From Pseudomonas fluorescens (GTDB taxonomy: Bacteria > Pseudomonadota > Gammaproteobacteria > Pseudomonadales > Pseudomonadaceae), in NCBI RefSeq assembly GCF_000802965.1, contig NZ_JSAK01000019.1:1-64000 (forward strand): a DNA stretch of 64,000 nucleotides, in the 5' to 3' direction. The position numbers and the translations under genes were made by a program. The notes under the pieces are model-generated. The model saw nothing but the letters and a program-made list of their open reading frames with translations. It was not told where the DNA came from and did no database searches. How positions within the stretch are numbered: position 1 is the first letter of the stretch; every line of letters begins with the position of its first letter. Positions 8,674-20,500 of the stretch are shown piece by piece.

Positions 8674-10197
8674 TCAGGTCTGGTAACGCCCACTGTGGCG
8701 ATGCCATTCCAGACTGCCCGCCACCCAGATTTTCACCCCTGCCAGATAGCGCTTGAGCAGCGGTGAGGCGTTTGCGAGCAGCTGTTGTTCGGCGGTCTCA
8801 TATAGGCGCACCACATCGTCATGAACGTTGGCGCTTAGCTGCATGGCTTGTTCAATTGAGCATTTATGCTCATTCATGAGCAGTAACGGCAGATTGAAGT
8901 CACCGACTTGCGCCAGGCTTTCCTTGGGAGCCGAATACAGGTCGTTGGCGATGATTGTTGCGCTGGCGGCCAGGGTCGTGACGCGTCGCACGGCGGGTGC
9001 GGAGTAGACGTTGGCCGGCAGCTCATAGCCGCCGATGATGTCAATCAGCGACATGCATGGCAGAAAACTGTTGGTCTGACGCTGGGCCAGATATTCCCAA
9101 AGGGCAGGAGTGACGCCACTGATGCGCCAGGCGGCTTCGGCAGTCATCGTGACGAACATGGCGATGATTTCATGTCGGACTCTGGCGATCTGGGCAGGCG
9201 CGGCGAACTCGGCGACCCGCGCGATATACGCACGCAAACCCACCAGCACAGGATCGCGTTCCAGGGCCGCTTCCAGATCCGCGCGAAAGGTGTCGGTCAG
9301 GTGCGCTGGCTCAAGCGCCGCCAGCGCGACGGACAGCCGAGGCCCGACCAGTGCCGGGATCGATCCGGTGCTTTCATCGTCGCAGTAATAATCATCGACT
9401 GCGAACAATGCTGCAATGCATTGGGCGGACAACAGCAAGCGATCCGGATCGTCGGTATCCGCGTGACACAACATGGCGAACCGGCCGAATTCCGAAGCGC
9501 GAATCTTTTTCTGCTGACCGGCAAAGATGCCGGTTTTATCGATCCAGAGCATCAGCCGGTCATTGACCTCTGAGGCTAACGCTTCGTCGATCCGACCTGG
9601 TGAAGGGCAATACAGCGGCGGCACTCGCCAGTTCGATTTCAGTTGGTTTCGTGGCGTGGAACCCAGCGCAAGTTCGTACCATTGCTGTACGCCGTTCAGG
9701 CCGAACTGCTCGAAGATCCGGCGAAACCATGCGGTGAACGTCTGCGGCGCGGCATTGATGGCGCCAGGGATTTCAGACAGTGTTCGCCACTGCCAGCTCT
9801 GGGCTTCATCGGGATTGGCAACGGGATCGATGTCGCAGATGCCCGCGAGTACATGATCGTATTCGTGTTCGATCAACTGGTTGGAGACCGGTTCGTAATA
9901 CAGCAATGTCGAGACTTTGATCAGTTTGCAGGTCATGCCCATTTCTTCGCGCAATCGCCGTTGCGCGGCGGCGGCCGTTCGCTCGCCGAGCCGGGGGTGG
10001 CCGCAACAGGTATTAGTCCAAAGGCCCGCCGAATGATATTTGCCAAGCGCACGTTGTTGCAGTAGCAGACGCCCGCTGCGATCAAAAATGAACACGGAAA
10101 ATGCACGATGTCGCAGGCCTTGTTGATGGACCTGCATTTTGGGGGCGAAGCCGGTCTGGCGGTCTTTGGGGCTGACCAGAATCAGTATCTCTTCCAT
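8674..10197 (-). CDS. Isopentenyl-diphosphate isomerase / terpene synthase fusion
   Basis: One 507-residue reading frame with two enzymes. Residues about 1-175 are a type I (Nudix) IPP isomerase, which interconverts IPP and DMAPP: Cys65 in 'TNTCCGHP', His24, His30 and His67, and Glu110/Glu112 in 'IEHEYDHV'. Residues about 185-507 are a bacterial class I terpene synthase: DDYYCDD at 268-274, NDLYSAPKE at 418-426 (the Mg2+-binding NSE triad) and the C-terminal RY pair at 504-505. The second half most resembles the 2-methylisoborneol/2-methylenebornane synthase group, whose usual N-terminal extension is here replaced by the isomerase. AGGAG 8 nt before the ATG supports the start. No C-methyltransferase or prenyltransferase is adjacent. 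Domain calls are firm; the product is unknown. Confidence 0.85.
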   Translation of the reverse strand: MEEILILVSPKDRQTGFAPKMQVHQQGLRHRAFSVFIFDRSGRLLLQQRALGKYHSAGLWTNTCCGHPRLGERTAAAAQRRLREEMGMTCKLIKVSTLLYYEPVSNQLIEHEYDHVLAGICDIDPVANPDEAQSWQWRTLSEIPGAINAAPQTFTAWFRRIFEQFGLNGVQQWYELALGSTPRNQLKSNWRVPPLYCPSPGRIDEALASEVNDRLMLWIDKTGIFAGQQKKIRASEFGRFAMLCHADTDDPDRLLLSAQCIAALFAVDDYYCDDESTGSIPALVGPRLSVALAALEPAHLTDTFRADLEAALERDPVLVGLRAYIARVAEFAAPAQIARVRHEIIAMFVTMTAEAAWRISGVTPALWEYLAQRQTNSFLPCMSLIDIIGGYELPANVYSAPAVRRVTTLAASATIIANDLYSAPKESLAQVGDFNLPLLLMNEHKCSIEQAMQLSANVHDDVVRLYETAEQQLLANASPLLKRYLAGVKIWVAGSLEWHRHSGRYQT

Positions 10198-10423
10198 AGC
10201 TGGACTCCTGCGTGCCTTCGCTACTGGACGATACTGCGGGCCAGACTTCTTAGTGAACTTCAGACGTGTTGTTGAAAAGGAAAATCTAGTTCAGCTCCGG
10301 TGGTGTCGCAAGGGAGCCGTGTCGCCGGCCAAACTTACCGAGGGCCTGACCTGGCTGATCACCGTGTTGAGCTGCTCGGATCTGCAATCCAAAGTTATCG
10401 CCACCTGAAGTAAGGCACTACCC

Positions 10424-10507
10424 GTAGGAGCTGCCGAAGGCTGCGATTTTTTGACTTTGCCTTTTAAAAACAAGATCAAAAGATCGCAGCCTTCGGCAGC
10501 TCCTACA
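10424..10507. repeat. REP doublet (family C)
   Basis: GTAGGAGCTGCCGAAGGCTG with its inverted copy, the two arms joined by an A/T-rich centre containing GATCAAAAGATC-like sequence. The same family occurs at 40120, 50672, 58643 and 62697. Confidence 0.85.
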
Positions 10508-10524
10508 GGGGGTAATGATCCGAC

Positions 10525-10548
10525 TAATTCTCCTCGGCGCTCATCCGT
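10525..10548 (+). promoter_or_regulatory. PvdS iron-starvation box upstream of pvdG
   Basis: TAATT-N16-CGT, one mismatch to the TAAAT-N16/17-CGT consensus for the PvdS sigma factor. It ends 32 bp before the pvdG start, with the same 24-bp geometry as the perfect boxes at pvdA, pvdP, pvdM, pvdE and pvdR. Confidence 0.65.
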
Positions 10549-10580
10549 TCTTTTAGCAGACAACTGTTGAGGTAAGCCCG

Positions 10581-11315
10581 GTGACCCAGCTGACATTACT
10601 GTGCCTGCCGTATTCCGGCGCGAGTGCCATGGTCTATAGCCGCTGGCGGCGCAAGCTGCCGGAGTGGATCAAGCTGCAGCCCGTGGAGCTGCCGGGGCGC
10701 GGGGGCCGTTTCGGTGAGCCGTTGCACACCGACATGCGCCGCCTGTCGCTGCAACTGGCGCAGGAACAAAAAGCCACGCTCAAAGCGCCATACGCCTTGT
10801 TCGGCCACAGTCTTGGCGCGTTGCTCGCCTGTGAAATGGCCCATGCGTTTCGCTCGTTCGGCTGCCCGGAGCCGGTGGCGCTGTTTGCCTCCGGGACGGC
10901 TGCGCCGACGATGCGTGCCGACTACGACCGCGGTTTTGCCGAGCCCAAATCCGATGCCGAGCTTATCGAGCAACTGCGCAGCCTCAACGGCACCAGCGAA
11001 GAGGTTCTGGCCAATGAAGAACTGATGAGCCTGACGCTGCCAATCCTGCGCGCCGACTTCCAGTTGTGCGGTCGATTCGAGCCCTTGCAGCGGCCTTTGC
11101 TCAGGTGCCCGTTGCACGTACTCGGCGGCAAGGCGGACCGGGCGACCACCGAACAGTTGATCGGCTGGAGCCAGGAAACCCACGGCAGCTTTTCGGTGGA
11201 CATGCTTGCCGGCGGGCACTTCTTTATCCATGAACACGAGGCCAAGGTGTTGAAGGTGATCAAGGATCAGCTTGAAATTCATCATCGCCGCCACAGCATG
11301 ACCGTCACTGTCTGA
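10581..11315 (+). CDS. pvdG: Type II thioesterase, pyoverdine biosynthesis (PvdG-like)
   Basis: A 244-residue alpha/beta-hydrolase of the external (type II) thioesterase family, which clears misprimed acyl or aminoacyl groups from NRPS carrier proteins. The nucleophile motif is GHSLGA with Ser77; the catalytic His is His213 in 'AGGHFFI'. 'LPGRGGRFGEPL' near residues 38-49 is typical of the family. The start is GTG with GAGG about 8 nt upstream. It precedes the NRPS genes on the same strand, separated by a REP doublet, and has its own PvdS-type box. In PAO1 pvdG lies beside pvdL; here it is beside the side-chain synthetases. Confidence 0.85.
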   Translation: MTQLTLLCLPYSGASAMVYSRWRRKLPEWIKLQPVELPGRGGRFGEPLHTDMRRLSLQLAQEQKATLKAPYALFGHSLGALLACEMAHAFRSFGCPEPVALFASGTAAPTMRADYDRGFAEPKSDAELIEQLRSLNGTSEEVLANEELMSLTLPILRADFQLCGRFEPLQRPLLRCPLHVLGGKADRATTEQLIGWSQETHGSFSVDMLAGGHFFIHEHEAKVLKVIKDQLEIHHRRHSMTVTV

Positions 11316-11324
11316 CCCAACCCC

Positions 11325-11413
11325 TGTAGGAGCTGGCTTGCTAGCGATGGAGTCATTACAGGCGACTTTGATGTGCCTGACCCGCCGCCATCGCTGGCAA
11401 GCCAGCTCCTACA
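11325..11413. repeat. REP doublet (family B)
   Basis: TGTAGGAGCTGGCTTGCTAG and its inverted partner ending GCCAGCTCCTACA, lying between pvdG and the first NRPS gene. Confidence 0.85.
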
Positions 11414-11430
11414 AAGTGTGTTCTTCCCTC

Positions 11431-11474
11431 CTGACAATTATTCTCATTCGCTAATTTTTCCGGTCTGCATTCGT
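11431..11474 (+). promoter_or_regulatory. Possible Fur-like / PvdS promoter region of the first NRPS gene
   Basis: AATTATTCTCATT (11437-11449) resembles one half of a Fur box. It is followed by GCTAATT and, after 15 to 16 bp, CGT (11472-11474), an imperfect PvdS box. It lies about 55 bp before the NRPS start. The spacing is one base short if TAATT is taken as the -35 element, so this is a weaker call than the other boxes. Confidence 0.4.
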
Positions 11475-11528
11475 TTTATAGGGACGACGTGCCTTTGTGC
11501 TTCCCGCCACTGATCCGGATACCCAGAA

Positions 11529-14500
11529 ATGAATGCTGAAGACTCCTTGAAACTTGCTCGCCGGTTTATCGGGTTGCCCCTGGAAAAGCGCCAGATGTTC
11601 CTTGCGGCCTTGCACAAGGAGGGCGTTGATTTCGCCCGGTTTCCGATTCCTGCCAGCGTCGACGCCGAGGATCGCCAGGCGCTGTCGTACGCCCAGCAGC
11701 GCATGTGGTTTCTCTGGCAACTGGACCCGCAAAGCGGCGCCTATAACCTGCCCGGCGCGGTGCGGTTGACCGGTCGCCTGAATCTGCCAGCGCTGGAGCA
11801 GGCGTTTGCCAGCCTGGTGGCGCGTCATGAAACCTTGCGCACCGTTTTCCAGCGTCAAGGCGACGATACGCTTCTGCAAGTTCCGGCCACCGAGCCGCTG
11901 GTGATCGCCCATACGGATTTCAGCACCTTGCCGGCCACCGAGCGCGAGCAGGCCGTGGCCCGGGCCGCCGAGCAGCAATCGGTCTTGCCATTCGATCTGG
12001 GCACCGGCCCGATGCTGCGCGTCACTTTGCTCAAGCTCGACGATCAGGAGCACGTGCTGCTGTTGACCTTGCATCACATCGTGTCCGATGGCTGGTCGAT
12101 GAACGTGCTGATCGATGAATTCATCCGCTGCTACGACGCCTTCGATGCCGGCGCACAACCGCAACTCGCGCCATTGCCGATCCAGTACAGCGACTACGCC
12201 TTGTGGCAGCGGCGCTGGCTGGAGGCCGGCGAGCAGGCACGGCAACTTGACTACTGGCAGGCGCAACTGGGTGACGAGCATCCGGTGCTGGAATTGCCCA
12301 CCGATCATCCGCGCCCGGCGATGCCCAGCTATCGCGGCACGCGCTACGAATTCGCCGTCGAGCCGCAACTGGCCGAGTACCTGCGAAGCACCGCTCAGAA
12401 ACACAACGTCACCCTGTTCATGCTGCTACTCGGCGCCTTCAATGTGCTGATGCATCGCTACACCGGGCAGACCGACATCCGCGTCGGCGTGCCCATCGCC
12501 AACCGCAATCACGCCGAAATCGAAGGGCTGATCGGCTTCTTCGTCAACACCCAAGTGCTGCGCACGAAGCTTGACGGCCAGACACGCGTCTATGATCTCC
12601 TGCGTTCCATCAAGGAGACTGCGCTCGGCGCCCAGGCCCATCAGGATCTGCCGTTCGAGCGTCTGGTCGAGGCCTTGAAACTGGAACGCAGCCTCAGCCA
12701 CACACCGCTGTTCCAGGTGATGTACAACCACCAGCCGCAAGTGGCGGACATTTCCACCGTCACGACAAAGTCCGGCCTGGCGTTAGGCGTGATCGAGTGG
12801 CAAGGACGCACCACCCAGTTCGACCTGACTCTCGATACCTACGAGAAGGGCGGCAAGTTGCACGCCGCGCTGACTTACGCCAACGACTTGTTCGACGCCG
12901 CGACCATCACACGCATGGCGCAACACTGGACGCACCTGTTGCAGGGCATGGTCAACGATTCGCAGCAGCGCATCAGCGATTTGCCACTGCTGGAACAGGC
13001 TGAATATCAGCGCATCGTCCATGAGTGGAATCGCGCTGACGAAAGCTTCGCGCAGGACTTGTGCATTCACCAATTGATTGCCCAACAAGTCGCCGCAAAC
13101 CCGACCGCACTGGCCGTTACCTTCGGCACCCGGCAACTCGCTTACAACGAACTCGATCAGCAGGCCAATCGCCTGGCGCACAAACTGATCGAGCTCGGCG
13201 TCGGCCCGGAAGTCCGGGTCGGCGTGGCGATGCAGCGTTCCGAACATCTGCTTGTGGCATTGCTGGCAGTGCTCAAGGCCGGTGGCGCTTACGTCCCGCT
13301 GGACCCGGATTACCCGGCCGAACGCGTCGCCTACATGCTGGAAGACAGCCGCGCTTTGGTGTTGCTGACTGAACACGATGTCGCCGCGACATTGAACGTG
13401 ACCGCCGACACCCAAGTGCTGCTGATGGACGACACCGAGTGGCTGGCCGCTCACCCATCCAGCGCCCCTGTCACCCGCGTCTCGCCGGATAACCTGGCCT
13501 ACGTCATCTACACCTCCGGCTCCACCGGCAAGCCCAAGGGCGTGGCCATCGCCCACCGCAACGTGCTGGCGCTGATCGACTGGTCGAAATCGGTCTACAG
13601 CCGCGACGACATCCAGGGTGTGTTGGCCTCGACTTCAGTGTGCTTCGACCTGTCGGTGTGGGAGCTGTTCGTCACCCTGGCCAACGGCGGCTCGCTGATC
13701 ATCGCCCGCAACGCCCTGGAGTTGCCGCTACTGCCGGCGCGAGATCAGGTGCGCCTGATCAACACCGTGCCGTCGGCGATCAACGCCTTGCAACGGGACG
13801 GGCAAATCCCGCCAAGCGTACGCATCATCAACCTCGCCGGTGAACCGCTCAAACAAAGCCTGGTGGAGGCGCTGTACCAGCAGCCGACCGTCGAACACGT
13901 CTACGACCTGTACGGCCCATCGGAAGACACCACCTATTCGACCTGGACCCGTCGCGAAGCCGGGGGCCGCGCCAACATCGGTCGCCCGCTGAAGCATACC
14001 GCCAGCTACCTGCTCGATGCCGACCTGCAACCCGTACCGCAAGGCGTTTCCGCCGAGCTGTACCTGAGCGGCGCCGGCATCACTCGCGGCTACCTGGCGC
14101 GCCCGAGTCTGACCGCCGAAAAATACGTGCCCAACCCGTTCGCCAGCAACGGCGAACGCCTGTACCGCACCGGTGACCTGACCCGTTATCAGGTCGACGG
14201 CACGCTGCAATACGTCGGGCGCATCGACCATCAGGTCAAGGTGCGCGGCTTCCGTATCGAGCTGGGCGAAATCGAAGCGCGGCTGTTGCAGCAAGAGGCT
14301 GTGCGCGAACTGGCTGTACTCGCCCAGGACGGCGCCAATGGTCAGCAACTGGTGGCCTATATCGTGCCGAGCGAGCCGGCATTGTTGGGCGACACCGACG
14401 CGCAAGCAACCCTGCGCGAATCCCTGAAAACAGCGTTGCGCCAGCACCTGCCAGATTACATGGTCCCGGCGTTCCTGCTGTTCCTCGCAGAATTGCCGCT

Positions 14501-17500
14501 GACCCCCAACGGCAAGCTCGACCGCAAGGCCTTGCCAGCCGTTGACGGCACACAGCAAAAGCGCGAACACATCGCACCGCACAGCGTTCTGGAAAAGTCC
14601 CTCGCGGCGATCTGGCAGGACGTGCTGGCCATCAACAACGTCGGCCTCGAAGACAACTTCTTCGAGCTGGGCGGCGACTCCATCGTGTCGATGCAAGTGG
14701 TCAGCCGCGCCCGCCAGGCCGGGATCGTGTTGAGCCCCAAGGACCTGTTCCAGCACCAGACTATCCGCAGTCTTGCCCAAGCGGCTCGTAGCGGTGAGCA
14801 GCAACTGATCGACCAAGGTCCGGCGGTGGGAACGGTGGCATTGGCGCCCGTGCAGCAGTGGTTCTTCGAACAGGACATCCCGCAGCGTCAGCACTGGAAC
14901 CAGTCGCTGCTGCTGGTGCCGCGTGAGCCGTTGAACGGCGCGGCGCTGGAACGTGCCCTGGAGCAACTGTTGACCCACCACGACAGCTTGCGCCTGCGTT
15001 ACCAGCAGACCGCCAGCGGCTGGCAGCAAGCCTATGCGGCGCCGACCACCGACTCGGTGCTGTGGCAGCGTCAGGCGCAGTCGGTAGAAGAACTCAACGC
15101 CTTGTGCGATGAAGGCCAGGGCAGTCTCGACCTTCAGAACGGCCCGCTGATCCGCGCTCTGTTTATTGCCATGGCCGACGGCAGCGAGCGCTTGCTGTTG
15201 GTGGTTCACCATTTGGCAGTGGATGGCGTGTCGTGGCGCGTGCTGCTGGAGGATCTTCAGCGGTTCTACAACGGCGGCGATGCGGCGGCGAAAACCAGCA
15301 GCTATCAGCGCTGGGTTGCCCGTTTGCAGGACCACCTTCCAGCGTTTGAAAACAGCCTTGGTCATTGGCAGACCCAATTGCAGGATGCACCGAAAGATCT
15401 GCCCTGCGAGCGTCCGAACGGCGCGCTGGAAAAACGCTTGGAGGAAAAACTCGAACTCAAACTCGACACCGAACAGACCCGCAAGCTGCTGCAACAAGCC
15501 CCGGCAGCCTATCGCACCCAGGTCAACGACCTGCTGCTGACCGCATTGGCCCGCGCCGTTTGCCGCTGGAGCGGGCAGGGCAGCTCGCTGATCCAGCTCG
15601 AAGGCCATGGCCGCGAAGACCTGTTCGATGACATCGACCTGACCCGCACCGTGGGTTGGTTCACCAGCCTGTTCCCGGTCACCCTGACGCCTGCGGCTGA
15701 TGTCAGCGACTCGATCAAAAGCATCAAGGAGCAACTGCGCAGCGTGCCGGACAAAGGCCTGGGCTACGGCGCGCTGCGTTACCTCGGGACTGCGCAAACC
15801 CGCGCTGAACTGGCCGCGTTGCCGCAACCGCGCATCACCTTCAACTATCTGGGGCAGTTCGATCGGCAGTTCGACGACGGCGCCTTGTTCACACCGTCCA
15901 CCGAAGGCAACGGCTTGGCTCAGGATCCATCGGCACCGCTGGGCAACTGGCTGGTGGTCGAAGGCCAGGTTTACGGCGGCGAGTTGTCCCTGAGCTGGGG
16001 TTTCAGCCGCGAGATGTTCGACACCGCGACCATCCAGCGTCTTGCCGACGATTACGTGCAAGAACTCAACGCGCTGATCGAACATTGCTGCGCACTCGAG
16101 GCGCCACAGGCCACGCCATCAGACTTCCCGCTGGCGCGCATCAACCAAGTACAACTCGATGCATTGCCGGTTGCCGTTGCGAACCTCGAAGACCTCTATC
16201 CACTGTCGCCGATGCAGCAGGGCATGTTGTTCCACACCCTGTATGAGCCGCAGGTCGGCGCGTACATCAGCCAGTTACGCCTCGACATTCAAGGCCTCGA
16301 CCCGGAACGTTTCGCCAAGGCCTGGCAGTTTGCGCTTGAGCGTCACGACATCCTGCGCAGCAGCTTTCACTGGCAAGGTCTCGACACCGCGCATCAGGCG
16401 ATTGCCCGTCAGGTGACGCTACCGCTGCAAGTGCTTGAAGCCACCGACACCGACGCACTGGCCGACGCCGAACGTGCCGAAGGATTTGCCTTGGGCAGCG
16501 CGCCACTGTTCCGCTTGAAACTGGTCCGCAAAGGCTCCCAGGACTGGCACCTGATCTACACCAGCCATCACATCCTGATGGACGGCTGGAGCAACGCGCA
16601 GTTGCTCGCCGAAGTGATCCAGCACTACGCCGCCGGCCAGTCGCTGCCGGCGCCGACCGGGCAATACCGCGATTACCTGGGCTGGTTGCACAAGCAATCG
16701 GCAGCGGCGGGCGAGCAATTCTGGAGAACCGCACTGGCACCGTTGGACGCACCGACGCTGCTGGCCGAAGCCTTGCGCCCACCGGTCGGCGCCTCGGGTA
16801 TCGAGGAATACCGCGTCGCCCTCGACAGTCGCACGACCCAGCGTCTGGCCGAGTTCGCCCGTCAGCAGAAAGTCACCCTGAACACCTTGCTGCAAGCGGC
16901 GTGGAGCCTGTTGCTGCAACGCTATACCGGCCAGGATTGCGTGGTGTTCGGCGCTACCGTCGCCGGGCGTTCGGCACCGTTGCCGGGGATCGAGGAGCAG
17001 CTCGGCCTGTTCATTAACACCCTGCCACTGGTCTGCGCGATGAAGCCGGACCAGACCGTCAGCCAATGGCTCGGCGAGTTGCAAGCGCTGAACCTGGCCA
17101 TGCGCGAGTTCGAGCACGTGCCGCTGTACGACATTCAGGGTTGGGCGGGGCAGCAGGCATTTGAGAAGAGGAGTTCGGCGCTGTTCGACAGCCTGTTGGT
17201 GTTCGAAAACTTCCCGGTGGCCGAAGCGCTGAAGCAGGGTGCGCCGGCCGGGTTGTCGTTCAGCAACCTGCACAATCATGAGCGCACGCACTATCCGCTG
17301 ACACTCGGCATTGAACTGGGCGAAGGTCTGGGTCTGGATTTCAGCTACGACGCGGCGCGGTTCAGTGCCGCGCAGATCGCGCAGTTGTCGGTCAATTTGC
17401 AGCATCTGCTGACGCAATTGGTGGCGTCGCCAGATGCGGCACTCGGTTCCCTGGAATTACTCGAGCTCGGTGGCAAAAACGCGGTGCTTGCGATCAGCCA

Positions 17501-20500
17501 ACCGGCCCCGGTTGAGTTATCCACAACGCTTTTGGTGCACGAGCAAATCGCGGCTCAGGCCGCTGCCACGCCGGACGCACTGGCGTTGCAGGTCGACGGA
17601 CAGTCGCTGAGTTACGGCCAGTTGAATGCTGAGGCCAACCGCCTCGCCCATCGTTTGATCGAAAACGGTGCGGGTCCCGGCAAACGTGTCGGACTGGCGC
17701 TGCGTCGCGGCCCGCAACTGATCGTCAGCCTGCTCGCGGTGCTGAAAAGTGGCGCGGCCTATGTACCACTGGACCCGAATTACCCGACCGAACGCCTGGC
17801 CTACATGATCGAGGACAGCCGTATCGATGTGCTGCTGTGCGAGTCCGGTTTGTTGGAAGACATGCCGTTACCGACGAATCTGACGCGGCTCAGCCTTAAC
17901 GACAACACCAGTTACCCGGACAACAATCCGCAAAACCATGCGGTTGCCGAAGACCTCGCCTACATCATCTACACCTCCGGTTCCACCGGCCAACCCAAAG
18001 GCGTGGCCATCGCCCATGGTGCGCTGCGCGAGTTCTGCCAGAGCGCCGCCGATTACTCGAAGTTGTCAGCCGCCGACTGCGTATTGCAATTCGCAACCTT
18101 CAGCTTCGACGGCTTCGTCGAGCAATGCTTCCCGGCGTTGTGCATCGGCGCGGCGTTGATCATGCGTGGCGATGATCTATGGGATGTGGGCCGACTGGCC
18201 GCAGAAATCGTCGATCAGGGCGTGACGGTGGCCGACTTACCTGCCGCGTACTGGTTCCTGCTGGCCGGTGAATGTGCCAGCGGTGCGGTGCAAAGCCTCG
18301 GCAATCTGCGTCAGGTCCACGTCGGTGGCGAAGCCATGTCGGTGGAAGGTTTGCGCCTGTGGCATCAGGCCGGTTTGAGCCATGTACGACTGCTCAACAC
18401 CTACGGCCCGACTGAGGCGACCGTGGTGTCCAGCGTGCATGAATGCCAACTGCGAGATGCCAGCGACGCGTTCGGCATTCCTATCGGTCGGGCCATCCCT
18501 GGCCGCGCCTTGTATGTGCTGGATTCGGCCGGGCAATTGCTGCCGAACGAGGGCGTCGGCGAACTGTGCATCGGCGCCCCGGCCTGCCTGGCGCAAAGCT
18601 ATTTCGACCGTCCGGCGCTGACTGCCGAACGCTTTCTGCCGGACCCGTTCGCCCGCGTGCCGGGTTCGCGGCTGTACCGCAGCGGCGACCTCGCGCGCTA
18701 CAACCCCAATGGGAATCTGGAATACGTCGGGCGGATCGACCATCAAGTGAAGATTCGCGGTTTCCGCATCGAGATGGGTGAAATCGAAGCCTGCCTGCAA
18801 GCGCGGGAGAACGTGCGCGAAGCGGCGGTCATCGCTCAGGACGGTACGCAACTGGTGGCGTATGTCGTGGCCAGCGGCGCGGTGGGTTCTCAGATTGAAT
18901 ATGTGCAAGGTCTCAAGTCCGTTTTGCGTGAGTCGCTGCCGGAATACATGGTGCCAAGTCACCTGATCCTGCTGGACAAACTGCCGCTGAACAACAACGG
19001 CAAACTCGACCGCAGGGCCTTGCCCCGTGCCGAAGCAGGCGACGCACAACGTGATTTCGTGGCCCCGGCTCAAGGGCTGGAAACGCAACTGGCGCTGATC
19101 TGGCAAGGCGTGTTGCAGGTCGAGCAAGTGGGCCGCACCGACAATTTCTTCGAGTTGGGCGGGCACTCGTTGTTGGTGCTGCAAGTGATCTCCCGGGTGC
19201 GTCAGCAATTACAACTTGAGCTGTCCGTGAGCAGCCTGTTTTCCGCCGCGAACCTGGCGCAATTTGCCGAGCGTGCGGCGCTGGCCGAAACCAGCGGCCA
19301 ACCGGAGCTGCAACGTGCGGCGGCCGATCAACCGCGAGTCCTGTCCTACGCCCAGCAGCGCCAGTGGATTCTCTGGCAACTCGATCCGCAGAGTTCGGCC
19401 TACAACATTCCGGCGGCGCTGCGTCTCAAGGGCACGCTGAACCGCGAAGCCCTGCGCGCAGCGTTCACGCAGTTGCGGGCCCGCCACGAAACCCTGCGCA
19501 CGACCTTCGAGCAGGATGGTCAGCAGGCGCGTCCATTGGTTCACGGCGAAATGGCGCTGCAACTGAACGAGCGGTCAGTCGCCGAGTCATCGATCAACAG
19601 CGCCGTGGCGGAAGAAATCGCCCATCCGTTCGACCTGCGCAACGGCCCGCTGTGGCGCGTGTTGCTGCTGCAAATCAGCGCCGAGGACCATGTGCTGGTG
19701 CTCACCGTGCACCACATCGCCGCCGATGGCTGGTCGATGCAGGTCATGGTCGATGAGTTCAGCGCGTTGTATCAGGCTGCAGTAGCAGGTAACGCTGCAA
19801 ACCTGAATGGCTTGCCGGTGAATTACAGCGACTACGCCCGTTGGCAGCGTGACTGGCTGGAAGCGGGCGAGGGCGCGCGGCAACTGGCGTGGTGGCGCGA
19901 ACAACTGAATGGCAGCCAGGCACCACTCGAATTGCCGAGTGAACTGACCCGCCCGGCGCGCCGCAGTCAGCGCGGTGTAACACTGGCATTGAACGTCGAC
20001 CGTGAGTTGCTGGCTGGTTTGCGTGAGCGTGCCCAGGAACAGCAAGTGACGCTGTTCATGCTGTTGTTGGCGAGTTTCCAGACGCTGCTGCATCGCCAGA
20101 GCGGTCAATCGAGTATCAGCGTCGGCGTGCCAAGTGCCGGGCGTTCGCGCCTCGAAACCGAAGGCCTGATCGGCTTCTTCATCAACACCCAGGTGCTGCG
20201 TGCCGAGATCGATGGACAGCAGTCCTTCAGCACGTTGTTGCAGCATGTCAAAAAGGTCGCGTTGGGTGCGCAGGCCCATCAGGACTTGCCGTTCGAGCAA
20301 TTGGTCGATGCCTTGCAGCCGGACCGCAGCCTCAATCACAGCCCGTTGTTCCAGGTGCTCTACAACCATCAGCAACAGTTGGGTGGCAGCGTCGAGCGTG
20401 CTGTCGCCGACCTGCAGGTCGAACGCCTGCTCTGGCAGCAACACACCGCGCAATTCGATCTGGTGCTCGACACCCAGGAGCAGGGTGATGCACTGGACGC

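Larger units (their letters stand above)
10198..10580. other. Intergenic region between terpene synthase and pvdG
   Basis: A 383-bp gap between divergent genes. It holds a family C REP doublet (10424-10507) and a PvdS-type box (10525-10548). I see no credible gene in it; short open frames crossing it lack ribosome binding sites and overlap the repeat. Confidence 0.7.

Noticed and set aside
13728..16085. Long minus-strand open frame (785 codons) opposite the first NRPS gene
   Set aside because: It is antisense to highly conserved C-A-T-E domains, lacks a ribosome binding site and has no recognisable motif; GC-rich codon bias produces such frames.
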